Below, one piece after another: positions 20,170 to 28,112 of a DNA stretch of 45,148 bases. Source of the stretch: Alphaproteobacteria bacterium. GTDB taxonomy: Bacteria > Pseudomonadota > Alphaproteobacteria > Rhizobiales > Aestuariivirgaceae. The DNA lies in contig JAHEBA010000019.1 in NCBI GenBank assembly GCA_024642465.1, positions 1-45,148 on the forward strand, in the 5' to 3' direction. The first letter of the stretch is position 1. Each line of letters opens with the position of its first letter. The notes beneath the pieces are model-generated. The model saw only the letters and a program-made list of their open reading frames with translations. It did not search any database and had not been told where the DNA came from. Position numbers and translations under genes: made by a program.

Positions 20170-21389
20170 CGCGTGAATACCCCCACCATCTCCACATGCG
20201 CCGAGTGCAGGAACTGGTCCACCGGCACCACCCGCTCAAGCCGGAACCCGCCGTCTGTCAGCACGCCTGCATCACGCGCGAACGTACCGGCATCGCAGGA
20301 TACGCCCACCACCGCCGCCACGCCCGGCGCGCTGACCAGCTCTGCCGCCTGTGCCGCCGCCCCTGCCCGCGGCGGATCGAACACCACCCCCGTCACGCCC
20401 TTCAGTTCCGCCGCCGTCAGCGGATCGCCCATCAGGTCGCGGGCCCGCGTCACCACCGGCTTGAGCCCCGGCGCACCGCGCACCGCCGTGTCGAGGGTGG
20501 TCACCGAAGCCTTGTCGGAATCAAGCGCCAGCACCTTCGACTGCCGCGCCAGCCTGAGCGCAAACGTGCCCCAGCCGCAAAACAGGTCCGCCACAATTCC
20601 ATGGCCTTCCAGCGCCGGCACCACCAGCGCCGCCAACGCAGCCTCGCCGGCCGCGGTCGCCTGTGCAAATCCGCCCGGCGGCGGCGTCACCGCAACCCCG
20701 CCTGCATCGAGCAGCGGACGCCGGCGTTCGATCAGCAGGTCACCCGAGGCGGTCACCCGCGCCAGGTCGAACGCTTCGGCTACACCGGCCACCTTCACCC
20801 GTGCATCGAGTTCCGGGTCGTCAACGCCGATCAGTTCGCAATCAAGGCCGGTATCGCTGGCCAGCACGTGCACTTTCAGCGCCTTGCGCGCACCCACCAC
20901 CCTGGCCAGCGCCACCGCGATGGCAGGGGCATTGTTCAGTGCCGGCGCCAGCACCGGGCACTCCTCCACCTGCACCAGATCGTGGCTACGGTGCGCCATG
21001 AACCCGGCCTTGCCCTTGTCCACGGTCAGCGTCACCCGCCTGCGGCCTGCCCCATGCGCATCCACCGGCGCCGCCACGTCGATGTCCGCAAGGCCCCGCC
21101 GCGCCAGCGCATCCACCACCAGTTGCCGCTTCCAGGCCGCATAGGGGGCGTGTGCCCAGTGCTGCGTCATGCACCCGCCGCAACGTCCGAAATGCCGGCA
21201 TTGGGGCTCGACCCGTTCCGGCGAGGTGCCGATCAGCTTGCGCACCCAGCCACGCTGACCATGCACTTCCACCTCTGCCGTCTCGCCCGGCAGCGTGTAC
21301 GGCACATAGATCGCAGCCCCGCGCCCGTCATCGGCCACGCCCTCGCCGCGTGCGCCCATGTGCGAGATCGCCAGTTGCCGTGCGCTCAT
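20166..21389 (-). CDS. Class I SAM-dependent RNA methyltransferase (RumA/TrmA type)
   Basis: A 407-residue tRNA/rRNA uracil-C5 methyltransferase of the RlmD/RlmC/TrmA group. The N-terminus has a TRAM-like beta barrel (GEGVADDGRGAAIYVPYTLPGETAEVEV), then a [4Fe-4S] cysteine set CRHFGRCGGCMTQHW, typical of RumA-like enzymes. The SAM motif is VADLFCGWGTFALRLA, the catalytic motif FDPPRAGA, and the Cys nucleophile lies in GVSCDAGTFARDAGVL. Which uridine it modifies is not certain. It overlaps the upstream EamA gene by 4 bases (ATGA) and the downstream one by 4 bases (GTGA), so the three are translationally coupled. Confidence 0.92.
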   Translation of the reverse strand: MSARQLAISHMGARGEGVADDGRGAAIYVPYTLPGETAEVEVHGQRGWVRKLIGTSPERVEPQCRHFGRCGGCMTQHWAHAPYAAWKRQLVVDALARRGLADIDVAAPVDAHGAGRRRVTLTVDKGKAGFMAHRSHDLVQVEECPVLAPALNNAPAIAVALARVVGARKALKVHVLASDTGLDCELIGVDDPELDARVKVAGVAEAFDLARVTASGDLLIERRRPLLDAGGVAVTPPPGGFAQATAAGEAALAALVVPALEGHGIVADLFCGWGTFALRLARQSKVLALDSDKASVTTLDTAVRGAPGLKPVVTRARDLMGDPLTAAELKGVTGVVFDPPRAGAAAQAAELVSAPGVAAVVGVSCDAGTFARDAGVLTDGGFRLERVVPVDQFLHSAHVEMVGVFTR

Positions 21390-22309
21390 GCTGCGGCCTC
21401 CAGCGCATCAGCCTTGCGGCGGCGTTCGGCGCGCGACTCGCGCACCGCGATGAACCCGCCCGCACTCGCCACGATGGCCGTACCCGCCCACGTCGAGGCA
21501 GCCGGTATGTCGCCCCACATGAACCATCCGATCAGCGCGCCCCACACCAGCGCCACATATTCCTGCGGCGCCACAACGGCCGCCGGCGCATTGCGATAGG
21601 CGATCCCGACCAGGTAGTGCGCCGTCCCGCCGATCAGGCCGAGCGCGGCAAAGGCGCCCAGATGCCCGACCTCCGGCGTCTTCCAAGCCAGCAGCGACAG
21701 CGGCCCGAACACTGCCAGTGACACCAGCGTGGTCCACGTGAACATGCCCGCCACCGTCTCGGTGCGAGACAGCTTGCGGGTATAGGTGATGCCCAGCGCG
21801 AACACTAAGGCCGACGCCACGATGATCGCCATCTCCGGCTTGAACGTGTCCGACCCCGGCTGCACGATCACCAGCATGCCGGCAAATCCCACCAGCACCG
21901 CCAGCCAGCGCGCCGGGCCCACCTTCTCGCCCAGCAACGGCACGGAAAGCGCCGTGATGAACAGTGGCGCGGTAAACGCCACCGCGATGCCGTCGGCCAG
22001 CGGCACGTACTTCAATCCCCAGAAGAACAGTGCCAGCGCCGCCGACAGCAGCAGCGCGCGCAGCACGTGCGCCCATGGCCTTGCGGTCCGCACTGCCTCG
22101 AACCCGTTCCACCACAGCACCAGCACCAGCGGAATAAGGCCGAACAGGTAGCGGAAGAACACGATCTGCACCGCGGCGAAGCCTTCCCCGCCGCCCCACT
22201 TGCCGATGGCGTCGGCAATCGAGAACGACGCCACCGCCACCCACATAGCCGCGAGGCCCTGCGCCACGGAACCCGCGTCCCGGCTCGTGATGTTGGTTTC
22301 ATCGCTCAT
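21386..22309 (-). CDS. EamA/DMT family transporter
   Basis: A 307-residue inner-membrane transporter with ten predicted helices in two EamA repeats. The first repeat has VQIVFFRYLFGLIPLVL and FFWGLKYVPLADGIAVAFTAPLFITALSVPLLGEKVG; the second ends with VAPQEYVALVWGALIGWFMWGDIP. This pattern fits the RhaT/RarD-like branch. I start at ATG 22309 (MSDETNITS), 21 codons inside the open frame, because the extension looks non-membrane and unlike the family, although no strong ribosome binding site is visible. It is first in the leftward operon and its stop overlaps the methyltransferase start (ATGA). Substrate unknown. It is only distantly similar by eye to the other EamA protein, so recent duplication is unlikely. 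Confidence 0.9.
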   Translation of the reverse strand: MSDETNITSRDAGSVAQGLAAMWVAVASFSIADAIGKWGGGEGFAAVQIVFFRYLFGLIPLVLVLWWNGFEAVRTARPWAHVLRALLLSAALALFFWGLKYVPLADGIAVAFTAPLFITALSVPLLGEKVGPARWLAVLVGFAGMLVIVQPGSDTFKPEMAIIVASALVFALGITYTRKLSRTETVAGMFTWTTLVSLAVFGPLSLLAWKTPEVGHLGAFAALGLIGGTAHYLVGIAYRNAPAAVVAPQEYVALVWGALIGWFMWGDIPAASTWAGTAIVASAGGFIAVRESRAERRRKADALEAAA

Positions 22310-22443
22310 GGCTTTCGCTTGTAGCCTGTGAACCGAGCTGCGGTCACGCGCCAATCGCTCACCGCCTGCCATCCCCGCAGTGCATGGCCGCGCCGCAAAC
22401 CAGTCCTCCCATCGGCCACCGGTTTATGGTTTAGTCGCGGCCC

Positions 22444-23652
22444 ATGACCGATCAGGCCCTTCCGCACAGTTCCGAGACCGCAGCACCGCGCGCGCCCTAC
22501 GCCATGCTGATCGCCATGGCTGCAATCGGGCCACTCGCGCTCAACATCTTCATTCCCTCGATACCCGGCCTGCAGGCCACCTTAGCCAGCTCGCCCGGCG
22601 TCGTGCAACTCACCCTCACCGTGTACCTGGCGGGCCTCGCCCTGTGCCAGCTGCTCTACGGCCCCCTGTCCGACCGCTATGGCCGCCGCCCCATGCTCAT
22701 AGCCGGCATGGTGTTGTTCGTCGCCGCCAGCATTGCCTGCGCGCTGTCAACTTCCATCGAGATGCTGATCGCGGCCCGCGGCGTGCAGGCCGTGGGCGGA
22801 GCATCAGGCATGATCCTGTCACGCGCCATCGTGCGCGACATGTTCTCGCGCGAAAAGTCAGCCTCCGTGCTGGGCTACATCACCATGGCATGGGTCATAG
22901 CGCCCATGGTTGCTCCGCTCATCGGCGGCATTCTCGACCAGCACTTCTCGTTCCGGGCAAGTTTCTGGCTGCTCGCCGTCATCGGTTCCATGGTCCTGCT
23001 GGGCGCAGTGGCAAGCCTGCCCGAGACCAACCGCAACCTGCAGCCCGATGCCTCCCTGATCCGGACCCGCGTCTATGGCGAACTGCTGCGCAACCGCGGC
23101 TTCCGCGGCTATGCCGCCACCATGACCTTCGGCGCAACCGTGTTCTTCCTCTATCTTGCCGTCGCCCCGTTCATCATCATTACGGTGCGCGGCCACTCGC
23201 CGGTCGAATACGGCATGTGGACCATCGTCGCCGCACTCGGCTACATGACCGGCAACTTCGCCTCGGGCCGCTTTTCGGAAAACATCGGCAATGACCGGAT
23301 GATCGGTTACGGCAACTGGCTGACGCTGGCAGGCGCCGTCGCTATGCTGGGCCTCGCCGTCGCCGGCTTCCTTCACCCGGCATTCCTCTTCCTGCCGATG
23401 GCCGTGTGTGCGTTCGGCAACGGGCTAACCATCCCAAACGCGCTCACTGCCGCCATTTCGGTGGACCCGAGGAACATCGGCTCGGGCGCCGGTCTTGCAG
23501 GCTTCATCCAGATGACGATCGGCGCGCTTGCGTCACAGTCGGTGGGCTATGCGCAGGGAACCTGGCACAATACCGGCTTCTGGGCGATGGCGTGCTTCGC
23601 CATCCTTGCGCTCGTCAGCCACCCCGCGCGCCGCCAGATGCTTCAGCAATAG
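22444..23652 (+). CDS. Bcr/CflA family multidrug efflux MFS transporter
   Basis: A 402-residue, 12-helix major facilitator of the drug:H+ antiporter Bcr/CflA group. Marks are the first helix IGPLALNIFIPSIPGLQ, motif A QLLYGPLSDRYGRRPMLIAG between helices 2 and 3, RGVQAVGGASGMILSRAIVRDMFS in helix 4-5, and a conserved WVIAPMVAPLIGGIL in helix 5 (motif C region). Relatives export bicyclomycin, chloramphenicol, sulfonamides or cysteine; the substrate here is not known. Divergent from the EamA operon with 134 bases between starts. Its end overlaps the end of the convergent small secreted protein gene by 10 bases. Confidence 0.93.
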   Translation: MTDQALPHSSETAAPRAPYAMLIAMAAIGPLALNIFIPSIPGLQATLASSPGVVQLTLTVYLAGLALCQLLYGPLSDRYGRRPMLIAGMVLFVAASIACALSTSIEMLIAARGVQAVGGASGMILSRAIVRDMFSREKSASVLGYITMAWVIAPMVAPLIGGILDQHFSFRASFWLLAVIGSMVLLGAVASLPETNRNLQPDASLIRTRVYGELLRNRGFRGYAATMTFGATVFFLYLAVAPFIIITVRGHSPVEYGMWTIVAALGYMTGNFASGRFSENIGNDRMIGYGNWLTLAGAVAMLGLAVAGFLHPAFLFLPMAVCAFGNGLTIPNALTAAISVDPRNIGSGAGLAGFIQMTIGALASQSVGYAQGTWHNTGFWAMACFAILALVSHPARRQMLQQ

Positions 23653-23927
23653 GTCTTGTCGCACGGCTCGAAGCGGAACTTCATGGTCTCCCCGCGCCTC
23701 TCGATGTCGAAGTCGCGTCCATCGGTACAGTGCACGCGCGCCTTGATCACCTGGTCGTCGCCTTCGCCCGTGATTTCCTCGGCCACGTAATACTCGACCT
23801 TGCAGAACTGCTCCTGAAGAAGCTGCTGCTCAACCAGTTGCTTCCACACCGGCGTCTGGGCTGACGCCACGGGCGCAATCGCGGCCAGTACGGCAGCTGC
23901 AATGAAAAGGGCTGTCTTGCGGTTCAT
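23643..23927 (-). CDS. Small secreted protein of unknown function
   Basis: A 94-residue protein with a clear Sec signal peptide (MNRKTALFIAAAVLAAIAPVASAQ). The mature part of about 70 residues has four cysteines (QFCKVEY, VHCTDGR, FEPCDKTYC) that could form two disulfides. No family is recognised. I start at ATG 23927, preceded by TGGAGG at 10 bases; the open frame extends 27 codons further without signal-like sequence. Convergent with the MFS gene, overlapping its last 10 bases. Confidence 0.7.
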   Translation of the reverse strand: MNRKTALFIAAAVLAAIAPVASAQTPVWKQLVEQQLLQEQFCKVEYYVAEEITGEGDDQVIKARVHCTDGRDFDIERRGETMKFRFEPCDKTYC

Positions 23928-24022
23928 GGGATTGGCGCCTCCAGTGCTGCATGGCTTGATCGATGCAGCCTGAAGCATCGCCGCCCCGTCTGCCTTGACA
24001 GGGATCAAGCCACCGATGAACC

Positions 24023-24108
24023 GTCATCCCGGCGAAAGCCGAGATCCATGCCTTGCCCTCTTGCACCAGCCTTTCGCGCATGGACCCCGATCTTCATCCG
24101 GGTGACGA
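24023..24108. repeat. REP-like imperfect palindrome
   Basis: The left arm starts GTCATCCCGGCGAA and runs to about 24050; the right arm (about 24079-24108) is its imperfect reverse complement, ending CCGGGTGACGAC. Both arms resemble the widespread alphaproteobacterial palindromic element GTCATCCCGGCGAAAGCCGG. It lies upstream of the thioesterase gene, beyond the start of the small secreted protein gene. Similar half-elements occur at 19229 and 29764. Confidence 0.65.
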
Positions 24109-24164
24109 CCCATCGGACTTGCCTGTTGCCGCAACCGCGCGAACGCGCCTAAAGTCCGCTTGTC

Positions 24165-24557
24165 ATGAGCAAAGATTCGACACCCGCCCCGAATGGCGCC
24201 CTCACAATCCGCGTCATCGCCATGCCGGCAGACGCCAATGCCGCAGGCGACGTGTTCGGCGGCTGGGTCATCGCCCAGATGGACCTTGCCGCCGGCATAC
24301 GCGCGAGCGAGCGCGCCCGTGGCCGGGTGGTCACCGCCGCCATCAACGCCCTGTCATTCAAGCTGCCAGTCAAGATCGGCGACACGCTCGAGCTCTATAC
24401 CCACGTGTCAAAGGTTGGCCGCACCTCCATGACCATTGAGGTCGAGGCCTGGGCCCAGCGCTACTTGACCCACAACAAGGTCAAGGTGACGGACGCCGAC
24501 TTCGTGATGGTCGCGGTGGACGATACCGGCAAGCCGCGGACTGTGCCTGCAGAGTAG
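24165..24557 (+). CDS. Acyl-CoA thioesterase, hotdog fold (YciA type)
   Basis: A 130-residue cytosolic hotdog-fold thioesterase that hydrolyses acyl-CoA to free acid and CoA. The YciA/BACH signature is ADANAAGDVFGGWVIAQMDLAAG at about residues 21-43, with the catalytic Asp in GDVFGGW. VVTAAINALSFKLPVKIGDTLELYTHVSKVGRTSMTIEVEAW follows as the conserved core. Length is usual for the family. ATG 24165 is the natural start, giving about 20 residues before the first motif. No obvious pathway partner lies nearby. Confidence 0.92.
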   Translation: MSKDSTPAPNGALTIRVIAMPADANAAGDVFGGWVIAQMDLAAGIRASERARGRVVTAAINALSFKLPVKIGDTLELYTHVSKVGRTSMTIEVEAWAQRYLTHNKVKVTDADFVMVAVDDTGKPRTVPAE

Positions 24558-24646
24558 GACTGTCCGGTTTGGACCGGGCACGTTGACATTAGGTCATTTT
24601 GGGATTTGGATTGACGGCTTCTGTTGTCATCAGGAAAGCCTGTTCG

Positions 24647-25093
24647 ATGGAAACTCCAGTCCAGATCATCACCCGGATCTATCCTGCCTACGCTCGCCGT
24701 GAGATTGAAGCTGGCCTCGACCACTTCCACGACGGTGTGTGTTTCGTCTGGAATATCGATCGCTCCGCGCTGCCTGACGGTTCCGTGTGTCATGGCAAGC
24801 CAGCCTTCGTGGACCGGCTGCAACAGCTGGCGGCGGACTGGCAGTTTGACCGGTACGAGTTCGTCGATGCCTTCAGCGAAGGTGACAGAGCCGCTTCGCG
24901 CGTCGCACTTGAAGTAACTAGCCGGCGCACCGGCAAGACCGGCGTCACCGAACTGGGGCACTACTGGACGTTCAGGGACGGCAAGGTGTCGAAGCTGATC
25001 GAGTTCTTCGATACCGCCAGCATGCTTCAGCTGTCTGGTTGCGTGCTGGCAGCTCCTGACTCAACCAGTCAGGTAGCCGCCTCAAGCACTTGA
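24647..25093 (+). CDS. SnoaL-like (NTF2 fold) protein
   Basis: A 148-residue protein with the nuclear-transport-factor-2/SnoaL pattern: an N-terminal helix, then DHFHDGVCFVWNI, GKPAFVDRLQQLAADWQFDRYEFVDAF, and GHYWTFRDGKVSKLIEFFDTASML, the usual closing strand. The fold hosts ketosteroid isomerases, dehydratases and proteins with no known activity; no catalytic assignment is possible. ATG 24647 has AGGAAAG about 9 bases upstream. A possible promoter, TTGACA at 24583-24588 followed after 17 bases by TTGGAT, lies upstream. Stands alone. Confidence 0.78.
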   Translation: METPVQIITRIYPAYARREIEAGLDHFHDGVCFVWNIDRSALPDGSVCHGKPAFVDRLQQLAADWQFDRYEFVDAFSEGDRAASRVALEVTSRRTGKTGVTELGHYWTFRDGKVSKLIEFFDTASMLQLSGCVLAAPDSTSQVAASST

Positions 25094-25105
25094 ACTAATT
25101 CAACT

Positions 25106-25429
25106 TTACCAGCTTCTCTTCACGTAGGCATCTCCGACGCCATTAGGGCGGAACTCGGACTTCCAGTACTCGGCCTCGTCACGAATGAACGGCCCCTGCA
25201 CCGCGCACCACCAGCCCGGATTGAAGTTCGGATAGTCGTCGGTGCGCACCACTTCGGCGCCTAGCCGGCGGGCCCGCTTGTTGGCTGCCGAGCGCGATTG
25301 GAAGCATCCGCCGATGGCGAAATAGTCGCCGGCAATGCCGTCGCTCGCCTGTGCCGGCGCGGTGTTGAAAGCTGCAATGCCGGTCAGCACGGTAGCGGCG
25401 GCGATGGCTGAGAGGAACGTCTTGGTCAT
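25106..25429 (-). CDS. Small secreted protein, SPOR-like ending
   Basis: A 107-residue protein with a Sec signal peptide (MTKTFLSAIAAATVLTGIAA, cleavage near AQAS). The mature part has FAIGGCFQSRSAANKRARRLG and a Trp-rich stretch GWWCAVQGPFIRDEAEYW. The alternation of a strand, a helix of basic and small residues, and another strand recalls a SPOR-type peptidoglycan-binding domain, and the two cysteines may form a disulfide. This is a resemblance only. Convergent with the SnoaL-like gene with 12 bases between stops. Confidence 0.65.
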   Translation of the reverse strand: MTKTFLSAIAAATVLTGIAAFNTAPAQASDGIAGDYFAIGGCFQSRSAANKRARRLGAEVVRTDDYPNFNPGWWCAVQGPFIRDEAEYWKSEFRPNGVGDAYVKRSW

Positions 25430-25518
25430 GAGGGGATCTCCCGTTTGGCCCTTGTTGTAAATGTTGAAGCCAGTGTCGCGAAGTCTGCTTGGACGTCATA
25501 TGAACGCAAGTGTTGCGG

Positions 25519-26310
25519 TCATCCGCGGCGCCCGGACCACGCAGTGACGATCTCCACAAGCCGGTCCAGTCCGTCGGTCAAGGCCGCCGATCCCGGCTGC
25601 AGGATCAAGGGCGACTTGATCTCATGCAGTTGCCCATCACGCACCGCCGGGATGACATCCCAACCCCGCCGCGCCGCCACCTTGCCGGGCACGAACTTCT
25701 TGCCACACCAAGACCCGATGATGATGTCCGGAGCCGCCGCGATCACGTCGTCCGGCGAGATGATCCTGGCCTTCGCCGCCTGTTTGGTCCGCAGGTGCGC
25801 AAAGCAGTCTTCTCCACCCGCCACCTCGATCAGCTCCGACACCCAGCCGATCCCGGTGATCATCGGCTCGTCCCACTCCTCGAAGTAGATGCGGGGCCGC
25901 AGCTCCGGCGCCGAAGCCTCGAGCGCCGCGATCCTGCCGCGCCAGCCATTGACCAGCGCAGCCGCTTCTTCGCGCGCGTTCACCAGCGCCCCCAGCGTCA
26001 GCACCATGTCGAAGATGCCCGCCAGGTCGCGCTGGTTGAAGCAGTGCACTGCGATGCCGTGCCGGATCAGGTCGGCCACGATGTCCGCCTGAAGGTCAGA
26101 GAATGCGAGCACCAGGTCCGGCTTCAGCGCGAGGATCTTGCCGGTGTTGGCCGAGGTGAACGCCGCCACCCGCGGTTTCTCCTTGCGCACCTTGGCGGGC
26201 CGCACCGCATAGCCGGTCACGCCCGCAATCAGGTGATCACGCCCCATCAGGTACAACGCCTCCACCGTCTCCTCGGTTAGGCACACGATGCGTTCGGGCG
26301 GAAAAGCCAA
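25519..26310 (-). CDS. BtuF-like substrate-binding protein without signal peptide
   Basis: A 263-residue protein of the helical-backbone metal/cobalamin-binding family (BtuF, FepB type). Visible are RIVCLTEETVEALYLMGRDHLIAGVTGY at the N-terminus, LALKPDLVLAFSDLQADIVADLI, the long linking helix around 105-130, and DVIAAAPDIIIGSWCGKK. It begins directly at the first domain (MAFPPERIVCLTEE), with no signal peptide or lipobox, whereas transport BtuF proteins are periplasmic. No permease or ATPase gene lies nearby. It may bind corrinoid or another ligand in the cytosol, or may be exported by another route. The C-terminal ILQPGSAALTDGLDRL resembles other orphan proteins labelled cobalamin-binding. 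Confidence 0.82.
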   Translation of the reverse strand: MAFPPERIVCLTEETVEALYLMGRDHLIAGVTGYAVRPAKVRKEKPRVAAFTSANTGKILALKPDLVLAFSDLQADIVADLIRHGIAVHCFNQRDLAGIFDMVLTLGALVNAREEAAALVNGWRGRIAALEASAPELRPRIYFEEWDEPMITGIGWVSELIEVAGGEDCFAHLRTKQAAKARIISPDDVIAAAPDIIIGSWCGKKFVPGKVAARRGWDVIPAVRDGQLHEIKSPLILQPGSAALTDGLDRLVEIVTAWSGRRG

Positions 26311-26370
26311 TTCACTGTTCCTTTGTCGCGCAACTTGTCCGGAAACCGATTTCCACTTTCCGGATTGCGC

Positions 26371-27150
26371 TCAGTAATACCCTTCAGCCGGGCCCTTGTA
26401 CTCCATCAGCGTGTTGCCGCCGTCAGCCACGATAAGCTGCCCCGTCACGAAGCTCGCCTCCTCGCTCGCGAGGAACACCGCCACATGGCCGATCTCGTCC
26501 GCCGTGCCGGGCCGCCCGATGGGCGCCTGCTTGCCGGCGAAGATTTCCTCAGGGCTCGAAGACGGCGTCTCGATCCAGCCCGGCCCGATGCCGTTCACCG
26601 TGATGTTGTATTCCGCCAGCTCGATCGCCTGCGCCCGCGTCATGCCCATAATACCCGCCTTGGCGGCGGAATAGATCGTGCCCTTGGGGTTCGACACCAG
26701 CGGCCCCGTCACCGAGCTCATGTTCACGATCCGGCCATAGCGCTGCGCCATCATCCCCGGCACCACGCGCCTCGTCACCTTGAACACCGTGGTGATGTTG
26801 ATGTCCATGCCGCGCCGCCACTGCTCGTCCGGAATGTCCTGGATCAGCCGCGACGGCTGGTCATGCCCGGTCTGCACCATGCCGGCATTGTTGACCACGA
26901 TGTCGACCGGCCCGAGTGCGGCTTCCACCGCCGTCACCAACGCGTCCACCTGGTCCGTCTCCACCAGGTCCGCCACATGTGCGAATGCGCCCTCGCCCAG
27001 CTCCTTTGCCCGCTCGTGAATCCTCTCCGTGGTCGAGGTCACCGCCACCTTCGCGCCCGCCGCCTTGAGCAACTTTGCGCAGGCAAAGCCGATGCCGCCC
27101 GCGCTGCCCGCGCCTGTCACCAGTGCCACCCTGCCTTGCACGCCTGCCAT
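26371..27150 (-). CDS. SDR family NAD(P)-dependent oxidoreductase
   Basis: A 259-residue classical short-chain dehydrogenase. The cofactor loop is VTGAGSAGGIGFACAK (TGxxxGxG), then DIVVNNAGMV (NNAG), and the catalytic set Ser in NMSSVTGP, Tyr-x-x-x-Lys in IYSAAKAGIMGMTRA. The C-terminal half has the family segment GIGPGWIETPSS and ends with the usual VTGQLIVADGGNTLM. ATG 27150 is preferred, because AGGAGG lies 5 bases upstream; an earlier in-frame ATG would place that sequence inside the coding region. Substrate unknown; many such enzymes act on 3-oxoacyl or sugar alcohol substrates. Divergent from the DUF411 gene. Confidence 0.93.
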   Translation of the reverse strand: MAGVQGRVALVTGAGSAGGIGFACAKLLKAAGAKVAVTSTTERIHERAKELGEGAFAHVADLVETDQVDALVTAVEAALGPVDIVVNNAGMVQTGHDQPSRLIQDIPDEQWRRGMDINITTVFKVTRRVVPGMMAQRYGRIVNMSSVTGPLVSNPKGTIYSAAKAGIMGMTRAQAIELAEYNITVNGIGPGWIETPSSSPEEIFAGKQAPIGRPGTADEIGHVAVFLASEEASFVTGQLIVADGGNTLMEYKGPAEGYY

Positions 27151-27238
27151 CCTTACCTCCTCACATGCCATTGAATTGCCTTCCGTGCCTGATCATGTTG
27201 CTCTCTCGTGATCAGTCAACCCGGAGCTAAAATCACCA

Positions 27239-27694
27239 ATGACCCGTTTTGCCTTCGCCCTCGCCGCGCTCATTGCCGTTTCGCCTGCAGCTTTCGCCAG
27301 CGAACTGTCCCTCCACGTCAAGAAGACCGCCACCTGCGGCTGCTGCCAGGCCTGGGTCGACTACATCAAGGCTGCCGGCCACAAGGTCGAGACCTCCAAC
27401 ATGGACATTGGCTCCCTGACCCAGCACAAGATGAAGCTGGGCATCACCCCGCAATACGCCTCCTGCCACACCGCCACGGTCGACGGTTACGTCATCGAGG
27501 GTCACGTGCCGGTAGAGGACATCATGCGCCTGCTGGAGGAAAAGCCTGACGCGGTCGGCCTCAGCGCGCCAGGCATGCCGGCCGGCTCGCCGGGCATGGA
27601 GATGGGCGGCACCTACCGCGAGGCCTATGACGTGGTGCTGGTGATGAAGGACGGCACCTCGAAGGTCTGGACCTCCTACGAAGCCCGGGACTAA
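27239..27694 (+). CDS. DUF411 metal-binding periplasmic protein
   Basis: A 151-residue protein with a Sec signal peptide (MTRFAFALAALIAVSPAAFA) and a DUF411 domain. The hallmark is KTATCGCCQAWVDYIKAAGHKV with the Cys-x-Cys-Cys cluster near residues 34-37, then ITPQYASCHTATVDGYVIEGHVP. A Met/Gly-rich stretch (GMPAGSPGMEMGG) near 118-130 resembles copper-binding sequences. DUF411 proteins often accompany copper resistance genes, but none is adjacent here. Convergent with the DUF486 gene, overlapping by 4 bases at the stops. Confidence 0.9.
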   Translation: MTRFAFALAALIAVSPAAFASELSLHVKKTATCGCCQAWVDYIKAAGHKVETSNMDIGSLTQHKMKLGITPQYASCHTATVDGYVIEGHVPVEDIMRLLEEKPDAVGLSAPGMPAGSPGMEMGGTYREAYDVVLVMKDGTSKVWTSYEARD

Positions 27695-28041
27695 CCCCTG
27701 AACACCAGCGCAGCCCCGCCCGAAATCAGCGCGAATCCCGCCACCGTTTTCCAGGTGATCGCCTCCTTCAGGTACACCACCGAGAACACGCAGAACACGA
27801 TGAACGTGATGACTTCCTGCATCGTCTTGAGTTGAGCCGCCGAATAGACCGCATGCCCGATCCGGTTGGCTGGCACCGCCAGGCAGTACTCGACAAACGC
27901 AATGCCCCAGCTCGCTACGATAACGATCGGGAGCGGCGTCGACTTGAACTTGAGATGTCCGTACCACGCAAGCGTCATAAACACGTTGGACGCAATCAGC
28001 AGCACGATCGGCCACAGGTGGGCAGGCGAGACGTAAGGCAT
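27691..28041 (-). CDS. DUF486 (DMT-like) small membrane protein
   Basis: A 116-residue protein with four predicted membrane helices. The DUF486 pattern is clear: LIASNVFMTLAWYGHLKFK, ASWGIAFVEYCLAVPANRIGH, LKTMQEVITFIVFCVFSVVYLKE and TWKTVAGFALISGGAALVF. The size and EamA-like ending suggest half of a drug/metabolite transporter that may work as a dimer. Function unknown. ATG 28041 has CGGAG 9 bases upstream, and the frame beyond it is out of character. Overlaps the convergent DUF411 gene by 4 bases. Confidence 0.88.
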   Translation of the reverse strand: MPYVSPAHLWPIVLLIASNVFMTLAWYGHLKFKSTPLPIVIVASWGIAFVEYCLAVPANRIGHAVYSAAQLKTMQEVITFIVFCVFSVVYLKEAITWKTVAGFALISGGAALVFRG

Positions 28042-28112
28042 GGGGAAGCGCTCCGGAAGGGCGGTTGAACGCCAGCGCTCATGCTCCCGAAACGGCGCGC
28101 CGTCAACGCCCC

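Noticed and set aside
19720..21144. 474-codon frame opposite the EamA and methyltransferase genes
   Set aside because: Ser/Thr/Ala-rich antisense translation crossing two well-identified genes.
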